Of a stretch of DNA of 64,000 bases, positions 23,132 through 32,505 are shown in pieces. A model generated the notes under the pieces. The model was not told where the DNA came from, did no database searches, and saw only the letters and a list, made by a program, of their open reading frames with translations. The stretch is from the NCBI RefSeq assembly GCF_000330505.1, contig NW_004443552.1, positions 224,474 to 288,473 on the forward strand. The letters run 5' to 3'. The stretch comes from Entamoeba invadens IP1. Its lineage: Eukaryota; Evosea; Mastigamoebida; Endamoebidae. A program made the translations under genes and the position numbers. Within the stretch, counting starts at the first letter, position 1; every line of letters starts with the position of its first letter.

Positions 23132-23163
23132 CGACCCAAATAATCTTAAGATTACTTGGGTCG
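23132..23163. repeat. 32-bp near-perfect palindrome upstream of UDP-GlcNAc pyrophosphorylase
   Basis: CGACCCAAATAATCTT followed by AAGATTACTTGGGTCG: the two 16-bp halves are inverted copies with one mismatch, centred on TTAA. It lies about 245 bp before the ATG and is GC-richer than its surroundings. It could be a regulatory hairpin, a terminator for nothing obvious, or the scar of a transposon. Confidence 0.7.
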
Positions 23164-23407
23164 TGAAAATCTCGAAGGTCACCTTTAGAATTAATTTACT
23201 AATTTTTTGATTATTTTGTCACCAATTTAATCATAGTAATAAAAATATCATTTATTATATCAACATAAGAAAATTAAAATTACATTATAAAATATGGTTT
23301 CTAATTATTATTAACTGATAAAAATATCAGGAGATTTTAAAGAAAGTGAAGACTGATAAATAATTATTTAAAAAGAAAAAGTGAACTATTCTTTCAATCT
23401 CAACAAA

Positions 23408-24691
23408 ATGTCAGACGAGCAACTTGAATCCAAAATTGCCACAAGTGGGCAATCACATCTTCTCAAATTTGTTTCGAAACTATCTCCAAATGAAAAGTCC
23501 CTGTACTATACAACACTTGCTTCTCTGGACTTCGACTGTATTTCAAAATTGTTGCACCCACAAAACTTCCTCACAGGAAACATTGCCCCATTCCCCAACG
23601 TGTCATCAGTCACTTCTCCTGACTACAACAAATGGATTAACAGAGGCCTCGAGCTTATAAAAGAAGGAAGAGCTGCTGTTGTTATGCTGGCTGGAGGACA
23701 AGGAACCAGGCTCGGGTTTGATCACCCAAAGGGGTGCTACGACATCGGCCTTCCAAGCCACAAAAGTCTCTTCCAAATCCAGAGCGAGAGGCTGCAATCC
23801 CTCCAACGACTTGCCAATACGACAAATGCCATTCCACTTGTTGTGATGACGAACCACTCTAACTCTATTGAAATACAACAGTACTATGAATCGCACAACT
23901 ATTTTGGGCTTAATAAAAATGATGTCTACTTTTTCGAACAAGGAATGCTACCAGCGGTTGACAAAGATGGGAAAGTACTGATGGAGACGACACATTCGGT
24001 TTCACTTTCACCAAATGGGAATGGAGGAGTTTATAGAGGGCTGATGGAGAGTGGGGTGTTGGCAAATTTGGACGCAAGAGGAGTCAAATACGTCATTCAG
24101 ACGGCTGTTGACAACGTCTTGAATAAAATGGCGGACCCGGCCTTCATTGGGTATATGGACTACAACGGATTTGACTGCTGTGCAAAGGTGTTACCAAAGA
24201 CATCACCCAAAGAGGCTGTAGGGGTGTTGGTGTTAAAAAACAATGAACCAGCTGTAGTTGAGTACTCTGAGATATCAGGAGAGATGGCTGAGAGAAGAGA
24301 CTCAAAGGGTGAATTAGTGTTTAATGCTGCACACATCTGCAACAATGGCTACACTGTTGAATTTTTGAAAAAGGTTGGAGGAGAGTATTTGCCGTTCCAT
24401 ATTGCACACAAAAAGGTCCCATTTATTGACGCAGACGGTAAATTGGTTCACCCCGAAAGCCCAAATGGATTCAAATTTGAGATGTTCATATTTGACGCGT
24501 TTAGACTTGCTAAGAAGATGGGAGCACTCGAGGTGAGAAGGGAAGAGGAATTTTCTCCACTTAAAAACGCCAACGACGCCAAAGTAGACTGCCCAGACTC
24601 AGGGAGAAAAATGTTCTGTGAACAAGCTAAGAATTGGTTGAGAAAAGCAGGTGCGAGAGTGGATGACTCACGTTTGTTTTATAATATTTAA
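23408..24691 (+). CDS. UAP1: UDP-N-acetylglucosamine pyrophosphorylase
   Basis: A 427-residue cytosolic enzyme that makes UDP-GlcNAc from UTP and GlcNAc-1-phosphate, the precursor for N-glycans, GPI anchors and, in encysting Entamoeba, cyst-wall chitin. The nucleotide-binding signature MLAGGQGTRLGFDHPKGC is near residue 95. Other family blocks follow: VVMTNHSNSIEIQQYY, FFEQGMLPAVD, PNGNGGVYRGLMESG, and a C-terminal PNGFKFEMFIFDAF. The ATG at 23408 (MSDEQLES) is the first in the frame; upstream codons have no ATG. Slightly shorter than human UAP1 (505-522). No intron. Confidence 0.93.
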   Translation: MSDEQLESKIATSGQSHLLKFVSKLSPNEKSLYYTTLASLDFDCISKLLHPQNFLTGNIAPFPNVSSVTSPDYNKWINRGLELIKEGRAAVVMLAGGQGTRLGFDHPKGCYDIGLPSHKSLFQIQSERLQSLQRLANTTNAIPLVVMTNHSNSIEIQQYYESHNYFGLNKNDVYFFEQGMLPAVDKDGKVLMETTHSVSLSPNGNGGVYRGLMESGVLANLDARGVKYVIQTAVDNVLNKMADPAFIGYMDYNGFDCCAKVLPKTSPKEAVGVLVLKNNEPAVVEYSEISGEMAERRDSKGELVFNAAHICNNGYTVEFLKKVGGEYLPFHIAHKKVPFIDADGKLVHPESPNGFKFEMFIFDAFRLAKKMGALEVRREEEFSPLKNANDAKVDCPDSGRKMFCEQAKNWLRKAGARVDDSRLFYNI

Positions 24692-25459
24692 TAGATAAAA
24701 TGTTTTTGTACAGTATAACTTTTGAATGAATGTTTTCATCCATTATATTTGCACTTAACAAAATTGTTTGTTTAAGAAAACACAAATTCATCAGTAGAGT
24801 CCGATTTATGCGAAATCAGCTTTGCTAAATCATATAATGGAGAAGGGCTTGAGGAGTTCAAGGACAAAACAATTAAATTGCCATTTTGTGTGAACTAAGC
24901 TACTGCTTTTACTTTATTTTATTTGACAGTAACTCTTCGTTGTGCTACATGATTAACTGTTGGATCTTTGAAATTACTACTCTACTTCACTTCAAATTTG
25001 AACATCTAGAATTGAATAATAAAGTGTCTGGTTTTTACTATTGTGGTTATCACAACAATAAATATAATCATTTGATAAAAAATACTTGTAAAATATCTAT
25101 ATATATAAAAGCGATTTCGGATGAAAATATGTAGTAAAATATATAATAAATATAATCATTTTATAATACAGTGAATATTTAAAAATAGAAATATAATTGG
25201 TTCTGGAAAAAGACCAAAAGTCTTTGTTAATGATATTTTAAACAGGCTGTCCTATAATAAACGGGAATACAACCTAACAAGAGGAAGTGTTCCCGAAAGT
25301 CGGAGATATTCAAAAACGATGACTAGAAATAATATTTATATTTAAAACAATGATAAATGGTAAAATAACCACAAGTAATAGAAAGTGAGACAATTGAGGT
25401 GAACTGGACAGAGTCTTGTTCTCTTAAACAAAACACAAAACTGTGAAAGACAAAATAAC
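24692..25459. other. Intergenic region with a possible decayed coding fragment
   Basis: 768 bp between UAP1 and the thioredoxin-like gene. A frame at about 24778-24897, opened after a stop and lacking an ATG, reads like protein (VESDLCEISFAKSYNGEGL, LEEFKDKTIKLPFCVN). It may be a gene relic. The frame at 24886-25134 is low-complexity and not supported. A small inverted repeat AAAGACCAAAAGTCTTT lies near 25208. Confidence 0.4.
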
Positions 25460-25780
25460 ATGGCAGAACCAATCCAACTCACTGACGGCGCTCAACTCAA
25501 AGAAAAGATTGCAAGCGGTGTTGCTGTCGTTCAATTTCATGCAACATGGTGCAAGGACTGCATCTATGTCAAGCCACTTTACAGAAAATTGGTCAAAGAA
25601 TCCAAGAACTCAGTCTGCATCGATGTTGATGTCGACAAAGCGCCACAACTGAAAGCAGAGTACAAAGTTGCACATGTCCCAACATTCATCCTTTACCATA
25701 ATGGTGTTGAGCAGCAGAGAATTGTCGAGCCAAAGTACGAGCAATTAGAGGACTTCATGTCAGTTGCTGCTAAACTTTAA
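25460..25780 (+). CDS. Thioredoxin-like protein with WCKDC active site
   Basis: A 106-residue single-domain thioredoxin fold. The redox motif is WCKDC (Cys31, Cys34) in the context VVQFHATWCKDCIYVKPLY, instead of the classical WCGPC. The cis-proline is in AHVPTFILYHNG. The central CIDVDVDKAPQL matches the usual thioredoxin strand. The protein has no signal peptide, so it is probably cytosolic and reduces disulfides. Replacing Gly-Pro by Lys-Asp should change the redox potential and partner choice (inference). It may serve the peroxiredoxin encoded 7 kb downstream, but nothing in the sequence proves this. Confidence 0.92.
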   Translation: MAEPIQLTDGAQLKEKIASGVAVVQFHATWCKDCIYVKPLYRKLVKESKNSVCIDVDVDKAPQLKAEYKVAHVPTFILYHNGVEQQRIVEPKYEQLEDFMSVAAKL

Positions 25781-26382
25781 CTCATTTATACCACTCATTG
25801 TTAGTTATTTAACTATAATTATTCTATACAAATTATATACAAAATTATAATACAAATTATTATAATAAATAGTTCAAACATTGTAAATGAATTTATAGTA
25901 TTATAATAATAAAATACTATAATTCACAAAAAAAAAATGAAATGTCCAAAAAAAATCACCACACAATTTTTTACAAGTTTCGCAATTTTTTTCAACTCGT
26001 TTTTGATTTCACAAAATTTAAAAATCCACAAACTTAACATTTTTATAATAAGTACTATCTCAAAACTAATAAAAAAAATAAAATTTTTGTTTATTGTTTG
26101 AAATAACAATTTAGACTTGTTTTTTTAGGTTGGTTATTTTTTAAAAAAAACATACAAAACAAAAAGGGAAAAAAACATAAATAACTAATTTCTATCTTTT
26201 TCGACAAATAAGCACAAAAAGAAAAAGGTAATATTCCCGAACAAATCCTCCAAAATGGTTTCCTTTTCCACCAAAAATGATTTTAGGAAAAAGGGAAAAA
26301 GAAGGGGATTGGAAATAGTAAAAACAGCTACAAAAGAACTATAGAACACAAAACTTGGAGAACCCTTAGTTCGGTCATTTTT
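25781..26382. other. AT-rich intergenic spacer before the PUF gene
   Basis: About 600 bp with long A and T runs and no credible gene. Its last 25 bp carry AGAACCCTTAGTTCGG at 26359-26374, an AACCCT-type element right before the PUF start codon. Confidence 0.65.
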
Positions 26383-27609
26383 ATGAAGCAAACGTTAGAG
26401 AGCGTGTTGGGTAATTTGCTCGACGACGGAGACGTCCAGGAGAAGACGTCGTGCGACATAGAGAAGTTCATGCACGCGGACATGAGTTCTCCGAAGGAGG
26501 GTTTGAGTCGGCCTGATGGTGAAGAGAACTCGGAGGGGTATGATGTCTTCCTTCAAAGGTATTTCAAGACAAGTGACGACGACAAACCACCCCAACCACA
26601 AAACATTTCACTCGCGACACCCTCCAAAAGATTCCACCAACAATTCAAAGAAGACTATTTGACACTGTCACAAGACCAATCGGGCAGTAGGGTTGTCCAA
26701 CACAAAATAGAAACTTCAACATCTGACAGAGATGCTATCTTCGATGGTATTGAAGCCGAGGCTGTTCACTTGTCTAAAGATGTCTTTGCCAATTATGTCA
26801 TCCAGAAACTCTTTGAATTTGGGACGGTCTGGCAAAAGAGCCAACTGACTAAGCGCTTAACTGGCTGTTTTGTCGAGTTATCACTGCATATGTACGGCTG
26901 TCGAGTTGTCCAGAAAGCAATTGAATTTGTCGACGATATCGACAAGCGGACGATCTTTAATGAAATCGAAGAGAATATAGTAGCCTGCATTCAAGATCAG
27001 AACGGCAACCATGTCATTCAAAAGTGTGTGGAGAAGGGGGATACCCGTATCATCGACGCGATTATTTCCGCGTTTCAAGGTCGTGTCTTGGCGTTTTCTC
27101 AACACCCATACGGGTGTCGAGTCATTCAAAGAATTCTCGAGAAGATCCCAACAGAGAAGAGTTACCCTTTACTCCAAGAGATCCTTCCAAATACTTTAGA
27201 GTTGTCCAAAGACCAATACGGCAACTATGTAATCCAATACATTGTAGAGAGATGTCCGACGGAGAGGACAAAAATCCGTAGAGCTCTTCAAGGCAGTATT
27301 GCCGAGCTATCGATGCAGAAGTATAGCTCTAATGTGATCGAGAAGTGCTTCATGTGTGCGAACGCTAAAGGACGACAGGAGATGCTCAAAGAGATCTATG
27401 GGACCAAACGGGAAGGAACACCATTACTTATGATGATGAGGGACCAATATGCGAACTACGTCGTCCAGAAAATCATCGAGAATGTCTCCGACACCGAACG
27501 AGAGTTCATGGTCAACAACGTCGTCCTCCCACAAATTTCGTCGCTCAGAAAAGTTCCGTACGCTAAGCACATTTTGGTCTTGTTGCAGAACTACGGTGTT
27601 GATGTGTAA
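26383..27609 (+). CDS. Pumilio/PUF-family RNA-binding protein
   Basis: A 408-residue protein whose last ~330 residues form a complete PUM-HD of eight repeats. PUF proteins bind 3' UTRs and repress or destabilise mRNAs. RNA-contact triplets can be read from repeats 1 to 8: SRxxQ, NYxxQ, CRxxQ, NHxxQ, CRxxQ, NYxxQ, SNxxE, NYxxQ (for example GSRVVQHKI, ANYVIQKLF, SSNVIEKCF, ANYVVQKII). By the established PUF code these specify A, U, A, U, A, U, G, U, so the predicted target 5' to 3' is UGUAUAUA, the classical Pumilio element. The N-terminal ~85 residues are acidic and probably disordered. No intron. Confidence 0.94.
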   Translation: MKQTLESVLGNLLDDGDVQEKTSCDIEKFMHADMSSPKEGLSRPDGEENSEGYDVFLQRYFKTSDDDKPPQPQNISLATPSKRFHQQFKEDYLTLSQDQSGSRVVQHKIETSTSDRDAIFDGIEAEAVHLSKDVFANYVIQKLFEFGTVWQKSQLTKRLTGCFVELSLHMYGCRVVQKAIEFVDDIDKRTIFNEIEENIVACIQDQNGNHVIQKCVEKGDTRIIDAIISAFQGRVLAFSQHPYGCRVIQRILEKIPTEKSYPLLQEILPNTLELSKDQYGNYVIQYIVERCPTERTKIRRALQGSIAELSMQKYSSNVIEKCFMCANAKGRQEMLKEIYGTKREGTPLLMMMRDQYANYVVQKIIENVSDTEREFMVNNVVLPQISSLRKVPYAKHILVLLQNYGVDV

Positions 27610-27829
27610 TTGATGTGCATTTGTCTGTTTGTGAGGGTTCACTTGCAAAACAAATCTTGAGTCTTAAGAGTAAGATGTTATAAGTCTAATGCCTAAGATA
27701 TTTATAACAATACATAATACTAAGAGTTTTAAAGGTAATAAGAACGAATTGTTATATAATTTTGCTTGTTATTTACAATAAGAGAAAAAGGAGTGGAAAA
27801 TGAGGAACAAAGAAAGGGTAAAAATGAGT

Positions 27830-28208
27830 TTATTTTCCAGTACGAGCATATTCCCACTGCTTTTGATCAAGAGGGCAAATGGCTCTGTTCCTAAGCCATC
27901 CCGAAATGCAATGAGTATGGAAGGCATGGTTGCAAGCACCCCAAGAAATGGTACATTCTATATGTAAGTGAGAATACGAGAGATATATGGTGTGTTGCTT
28001 TGTATATGCATTTGTGTAATAACAAAGAAATTAAACATAACAAGAACAAACCTTCGGCATTTGAGCCAGTGTTTCCTTGACACTCAAGGCATAGATCCAT
28101 TAAACTGTTTCTACAAATGGCACAAGTGTCGACTTGCAAATCCCACGACCACAACGCGACGGCGTTCCACTTCTTAATTTCGAACTTTGGAGGTGCGGCT
28201 TTGGCCAT
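27830..28208 (-). CDS. RBX1/ROC1-type RING-H2 subunit of cullin ubiquitin ligases, two exons
   Basis: Complement of 28052-28208 and 27830-27957 joined over a 94-nt GTTTGT..TAG intron (phase 1), 94 residues. RBX1 binds the cullin C-terminus and recruits the ubiquitin-loaded E2. The cullin-inserted strand is seen in [12 protein letters not shown]. All zinc ligands are present: CAIC, CLEC, the CT cysteine after the splice, CNHAFHTHC, and the CPLD pair whose Asp is the characteristic last ligand of RBX proteins. The tail [10 protein letters not shown] resembles the RBX1 end. It is the first of a tandem pair: the next gene on the same strand is a paralogue with the intron at the same position. Confidence 0.92.
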
Positions 28209-28472
28209 TTTTTTGAATTTGTTATTTGCAGATGGGTGGACTTAAAAAAATAAAAGTTAAACCTCAAATTCCCGCCATCTAGGATTGGCTTTTCTTCTTC
28301 ACTTTTTTGGAGACTTTCCCGATGTTATAGATTTTTTCTACGTATTGTTTACTGTTATGTGGTATGAATTGTTAAGCTTCAGCCAAAAGTGCTTTACAAA
28401 GTGACGGAAAACAAAAGAAACAGCTTTTTTGAACATCAAAAAGAAATAAAACTGTAAATTTGTACGAAAAAC

Positions 28473-28829
28473 TCATACTTTGTCAACGGGTTTTTGGGGA
28501 ATGATTTCAGTGCTGTCACAAACCCAAGGGCCAAAGTCGATGGGACAAACCGGCTTGGTCTTGAGCCAATGCTCGATGCAATGGGAATGAAAGGCGTGAT
28601 TACACGCACCAGTACTGACCGAGCAAGCTTTCTGTTATTGATCACTTTTAAATTATATCACACAACACAAACCCGTGTGCGTGGACTGACACGTAAGACA
28701 AGGCTCAGAGAGCTTGAGCGTGCAAATCGAACACGTCACCGCTTCAATTTTGTACGACCACAGCCCAACGCCGCTCCACTTTTTTAGACTGATTTGGTCA
28801 TCGTCTTTGGATTTTTCTGGAACAGACAT
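28473..28829 (-). CDS. RBX1 paralogue (RING-H2), two exons, apparent AAG acceptor
   Basis: Complement of 28673-28829 and 28473-28627, 103 residues. Zinc ligands are all kept: [19 protein letters not shown] and CPID. The cullin strand reads [12 protein letters not shown]. Exon 1 is 157 nt and splits in phase 1, exactly as in the neighbouring RBX1 gene, so the two arose by tandem duplication after the intron was gained. The homologous join ([11 protein letters not shown]) requires a 45-nt intron that starts GTTTGT and ends AAG. The nearby CAG acceptor shifts the frame into an early stop. The C-terminus differs from RBX1 ([17 protein letters not shown]). It may be an RBX2-like or stage-specific subunit. 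Confidence 0.82.
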
Positions 28830-28967
28830 CTTTTGGAAATAAAAAGTGCTTTTCAAATCAATGGGAAAGAAATGATTGTTTAATACAATAAAATTTGGCC
28901 TCAAAATTGTTAAATATATACAACATAAACCATTCAATTATTTATTCAAAAACAGAAATACACACTT

Positions 28968-30828
28968 TCAAAGGTGTTTGGCACAATCGAAGAAGGGAAG
29001 CTACTTGTGATTTATCACTGATATAAGCAAAAAACAAACTTTGAGCAATTCTTCACAAGACGCTCGTTTTGTATAATCATACACAAAACACTTTTCCATG
29101 AACTCCAGAAATTGTGGGGTGGCTTTTCTGACATCACGAAGACCCTGCGCACCGTAAATTACAGTTTTAAACATCCCTTTAACGATGCCATGTTCCTTGT
29201 ATGGTGGTTGCGTTTCTAAAAGCTCTTGCGCAACACACCCAATACTCCACACATCGACTTTCTCGTTGTACAAAATTTGCTTGATGACTTCTGGCGCCAT
29301 GTACGACTTCGAACCAGCTCGGTTGTGAGGAAGCGCGCTGTTTCGGATGACAAGGCCAAAATCGATAATTTTCAGCTCATTGTTGGAGTCCAACATCAAA
29401 TTTGCCGTTTTGATATCACGGTGGATAAACCCTTGCTCGTGGATGTACCGGACACCCTCCACTATTCCACGTAACAAAAAGGCGATTATGTCAAGTTCTA
29501 AAGGACCGCGCTCTTTTATCAACATTTTTAAACTTCCGTTTGTACAGTAATCCATCACAATCTATTCATAAGTACTTGTATAATAGTATCAACATTTTGA
29601 CAAAAAAAAGACAAACATATATTTTTCCTTTGAACATAAGGCACTTTTCCAGCTTGATCAAGTTTTTGTGGTTCCAAATTGACATCCGAGAAATTTCAAT
29701 GCCAATTTTAGATGCTCTTTGTGTGATTGTGTGTTTGAGTTCTTTCACTGCAAAGGCTTGATTCCCATTTTTGCTCAAAACTTTGAACACTTCACCAAAT
29801 CCCCCTTTTCCAACCGAAACAAAGTTGGTGTATAGGTCGGTTGGGTTGCCTTGCTCGCAGTAAATCAATGGGTCGTCCTCTCGGAAATCTTGTTGAATCT
29901 GTCCAATCCTCATTTGGTTTCTTCGTTCTTCTTCTTGTGCGATGTCGGGCCTAACCTTCTCAAGTACTTTACGTCCTTTCAGAAGAGCTTTAAGTATTTC
30001 CATCAAATCGAAAAAGTGTTCATTGCACTCGTCCGGATCCAACAAATTTTTGACACAAATTTCTCTCGACGAAGTAGTTAACAGCCCCAATTTACCCGAT
30101 GTAAAATTTCTCGTTTTAAGTCGAATTTGTGGTCTTGTAAACTGAAAGCATGTATTGAACGTTTCGACAACTTGTTTCATTTTCTCCTCGCTCTCGAATT
30201 TCAAAATGTAGCTTCGAATTACAGAGTCGATTTGAAGAATTGCACCAACATGGGTTTCGAATTTGAGTCGTGCGGAAAAGGGGCATATATTTGCCGGTTT
30301 CGATTCTCCCTCTTTGTACAACACAAACTTCCCGTTGTATATAACCAGTTTTCTCGGAGACCACAAATTGTTTGTATTTCTACAACACGGCACTTCCATT
30401 TTGACTTTCACTGTGTCCTGCCCAAAGTCTTCGTTATAGAATTTGGAACGTGGCGTAAGCGACAACTGATAAAAAATTTGAAATATTTGTATAGCGTCGT
30501 TCGAAGACTGTGTCACGATTTCGAGTGTAGACACATTACCCGTCAGACTCAAAACAGTGACTTGTGGTTGGAGCGTGTCCCCCATAGAAACGTTCGACAC
30601 TTGTGTGAAAAAGTACTCTTCCTTAACAATGTTGTGCCTCAGTAGTACAAACCTCCTCTCTTCGAAGAGGAAGCACATTATCCTGTATTGGTAGGTTTTC
30701 GAAAATTGTATCGCAACGTCAAAATAGAGTACTTTCAAAGGCGTCTTTTTGCTTTGTGGCGTAAGGTTCATTTCGTTTATCAATCTTGTGGACTCGATGT
30801 CCAAAGTCCGCTTCCCCTCAACTGTCAT
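28968..30828 (-). CDS. STE-group serine/threonine kinase with long N-terminal domain, three exons
   Basis: Complement of 29617-30828, 29040-29561 and 28968-29000, both introns phase 0 (55 and 39 nt), 588 residues. The kinase domain starts near residue 332: glycine loop VGKGGFGEVFKV, Lys in FAVKELK, catalytic HRDIKTANLM, DFGLV, APE in SYMAPEVI, and the end SCEELLKLPFFDCAKHL, completed only by the 11-codon last exon. All catalytic residues are present. The RDIKxxNL and SxxYMAPEV context fits the STE20/PAK or STE11 group. The N-terminal ~300 residues look like one or two PH-like beta-rich domains (VLYFDVAIQFSKTYQYR, YNGKFVLYKEGESKP), but no CRIB motif was seen, so I do not call it a PAK. The start is the ATG at 30828. 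Confidence 0.85.
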
Positions 30829-31282
30829 TGCTTTCCGAGTTTATTAATCTCCAAAAACTCAAAGCCCATCATTTTAGTTATCTACCATATTTTTGGTTTA
30901 TTTTACTATTATTTATAATTTCGTAAAGGGTTATTATTGTTTCACATTTTAATTTTTTGTTATGAATTGTTTTTATAGTAACATTTTTAAATACATAAAC
31001 CAAATTAACACAATGTAGTTTAAAAACCAATTCATTTTAGTTATATATATTATAATAATCATTATAATAAATAATAATTATTATTTAATGATATTAAATA
31101 TTATAATATCATTATTAATATTATTATATTTAATATTATTAATAATATTATTAATTAAAACAAAACAATACACATTCTTTTTTTGTTTTTTTTGAGTTTT
31201 TTGTTTTTTATAAAAAAAAATAAAAAAGAGATGGGAGATTGTAATGATGAAGTTTTTCATTTAATGAGAACTCTAAAATTTA
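30829..31282. other. AT-rich divergent intergenic region
   Basis: 454 bp between the kinase and proteasome beta-2 genes. It contains a dense run of ATTATTAATATTATTA-type repeats near 31050-31150 and a T-tract near 31180-31210. No gene seen. Confidence 0.7.
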
Positions 31283-32071
31283 ATGGAAAACTGCGACTTT
31301 GGGTTACCAGTTGGGACGAATTACGTGAATGACAAGTCGAAATTTTTAAAGACGGGAACAACCATCTGCGGATTGATTTGCAATCATGGAGAAGCCGTGG
31401 TTGTTGCTTGTGACTCACGAGCAACAGCTGGACCAATAGTTGCAGACAAGGACTGCATGAAACTCCATAAATTGGCGCAAAACATATACTGCGGTGGTGC
31501 TGGGACTGCTGCGGACTTGACCCATGTCACCAATTTCATTGCGACAAAATTAGGAGTCCATGGGCTGACTACTGGAACATTCCCTCGAGTAAAAACAGCA
31601 GTGACAATGTTTAAGAGACACTTATTCCAGTACGGAGGACACCTCGGTGTCTATTTAGTACTTGGTGGGTATGACTGCACCGGCGCACATTTGTATGGTT
31701 TAATGGCTAATGGATATACATCGGAACAACATTATTATTCGCTTGGAAGTGGGAGTGTTGCAGCAACTACTATTTTGGATGATGGGTGGAATGAAGGATT
31801 GACAATCGAAGAAGGAGCGGCTTTGGCACAACACGCGATTGAGGCTGGTATTCTGAATGATATGGGTTCGGGAAGTCGAGTGAGAGTGTGTATCATCACT
31901 AAAGATGGTGTTGACGAAAGATTGCATGTGTCGTACCCATGCCCAAGAATATTCAGAAACCCAGATTTCAAGGGATTCCCCAAAAAGTTGGAACTTGTCA
32001 AGAAGACGTTCGTCCCAACAATTGCAGACAACGACATTAATGCAGAGAACAACAAAATGGAGATCGATTAA
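31283..32071 (+). CDS. PSMB7: 20S proteasome subunit beta-2 (beta type-7), catalytic
   Basis: A 262-residue precursor of the trypsin-like catalytic subunit of the 20S proteasome. A 25-residue propeptide ends LKTG, and Thr26 opens the mature chain as TTICGLIC, matching TTIAG of beta-2. The conserved Asp/Ser (ACDSRATAGPIVADK), Lys (MKLHKL) and GSGS in YSLGSGSVAA follow. The C-terminal extension after residue 225 (RNPDFKGFPKKLELVKK) corresponds to the arm of beta-2 that wraps around beta-3. No intron. It pairs functionally with the beta-1 gene at 56657 in this window. Confidence 0.94.
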   Translation: MENCDFGLPVGTNYVNDKSKFLKTGTTICGLICNHGEAVVVACDSRATAGPIVADKDCMKLHKLAQNIYCGGAGTAADLTHVTNFIATKLGVHGLTTGTFPRVKTAVTMFKRHLFQYGGHLGVYLVLGGYDCTGAHLYGLMANGYTSEQHYYSLGSGSVAATTILDDGWNEGLTIEEGAALAQHAIEAGILNDMGSGSRVRVCIITKDGVDERLHVSYPCPRIFRNPDFKGFPKKLELVKKTFVPTIADNDINAENNKMEID

Positions 32072-32505
32072 CTTTGTTGTTATTCTTTTGTTATTTATAA
32101 CATTTTTTCTGTGTGGATGAATCTATGACGTGGATACCAATTTTTTTTGTTTGCATTAATTATTGTCTGTAAGTCCATATGACCACTTCACATCTGTGTA
32201 TTAATTTAGTATAAGTATTTAATAAAATAAGAAAAATATTAAAAAAAGATGGGAATATCACGCGTTACTTGTCAAATGGTCAAAGAAGACAGTTGCAAAA
32301 ATAGTTTATAAGTTGAGTCAAACTAAAATGAATAATAAAAGAGTTATAAATAAGTTAATATTAATAAATACAATTGACTTCAAGAATAAAAGAAAGAGAA
32401 GTGATTTGTGGAGAAGTAATGACGTTAAAACAGAAGAGAAAAGAGACAATAATTGTGATGAAAATGGTATATAAGTGGTTTTAATAAATCTTATTAAATC
32501 ATACA
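32072..32505. other. Intergenic spacer and peroxiredoxin promoter
   Basis: 434 bp, AT-rich, without a credible gene. The peroxiredoxin promoter must lie in its right part; TATATAAG at 32469-32476 lies about 30 bp before the ATG. Confidence 0.6.

Larger units (their letters stand above)
20336..23407. other. 3-kb gene-free region dominated by a dispersed repeat
   Basis: Between the MBL gene and UDP-GlcNAc pyrophosphorylase, which diverge. 20336-21000 is plain AT-rich DNA. 21001-23049 is the first copy of a 2-kb repeat described separately. 23132-23163 holds a 32-bp near-perfect palindrome. Short open frames here are not credible genes. Confidence 0.7.

Noticed and set aside
24886..25134. 82-residue frame after UAP1
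   Set aside because: AT-rich, aromatic- and Asn-rich low-complexity translation with no family or promoter signal.
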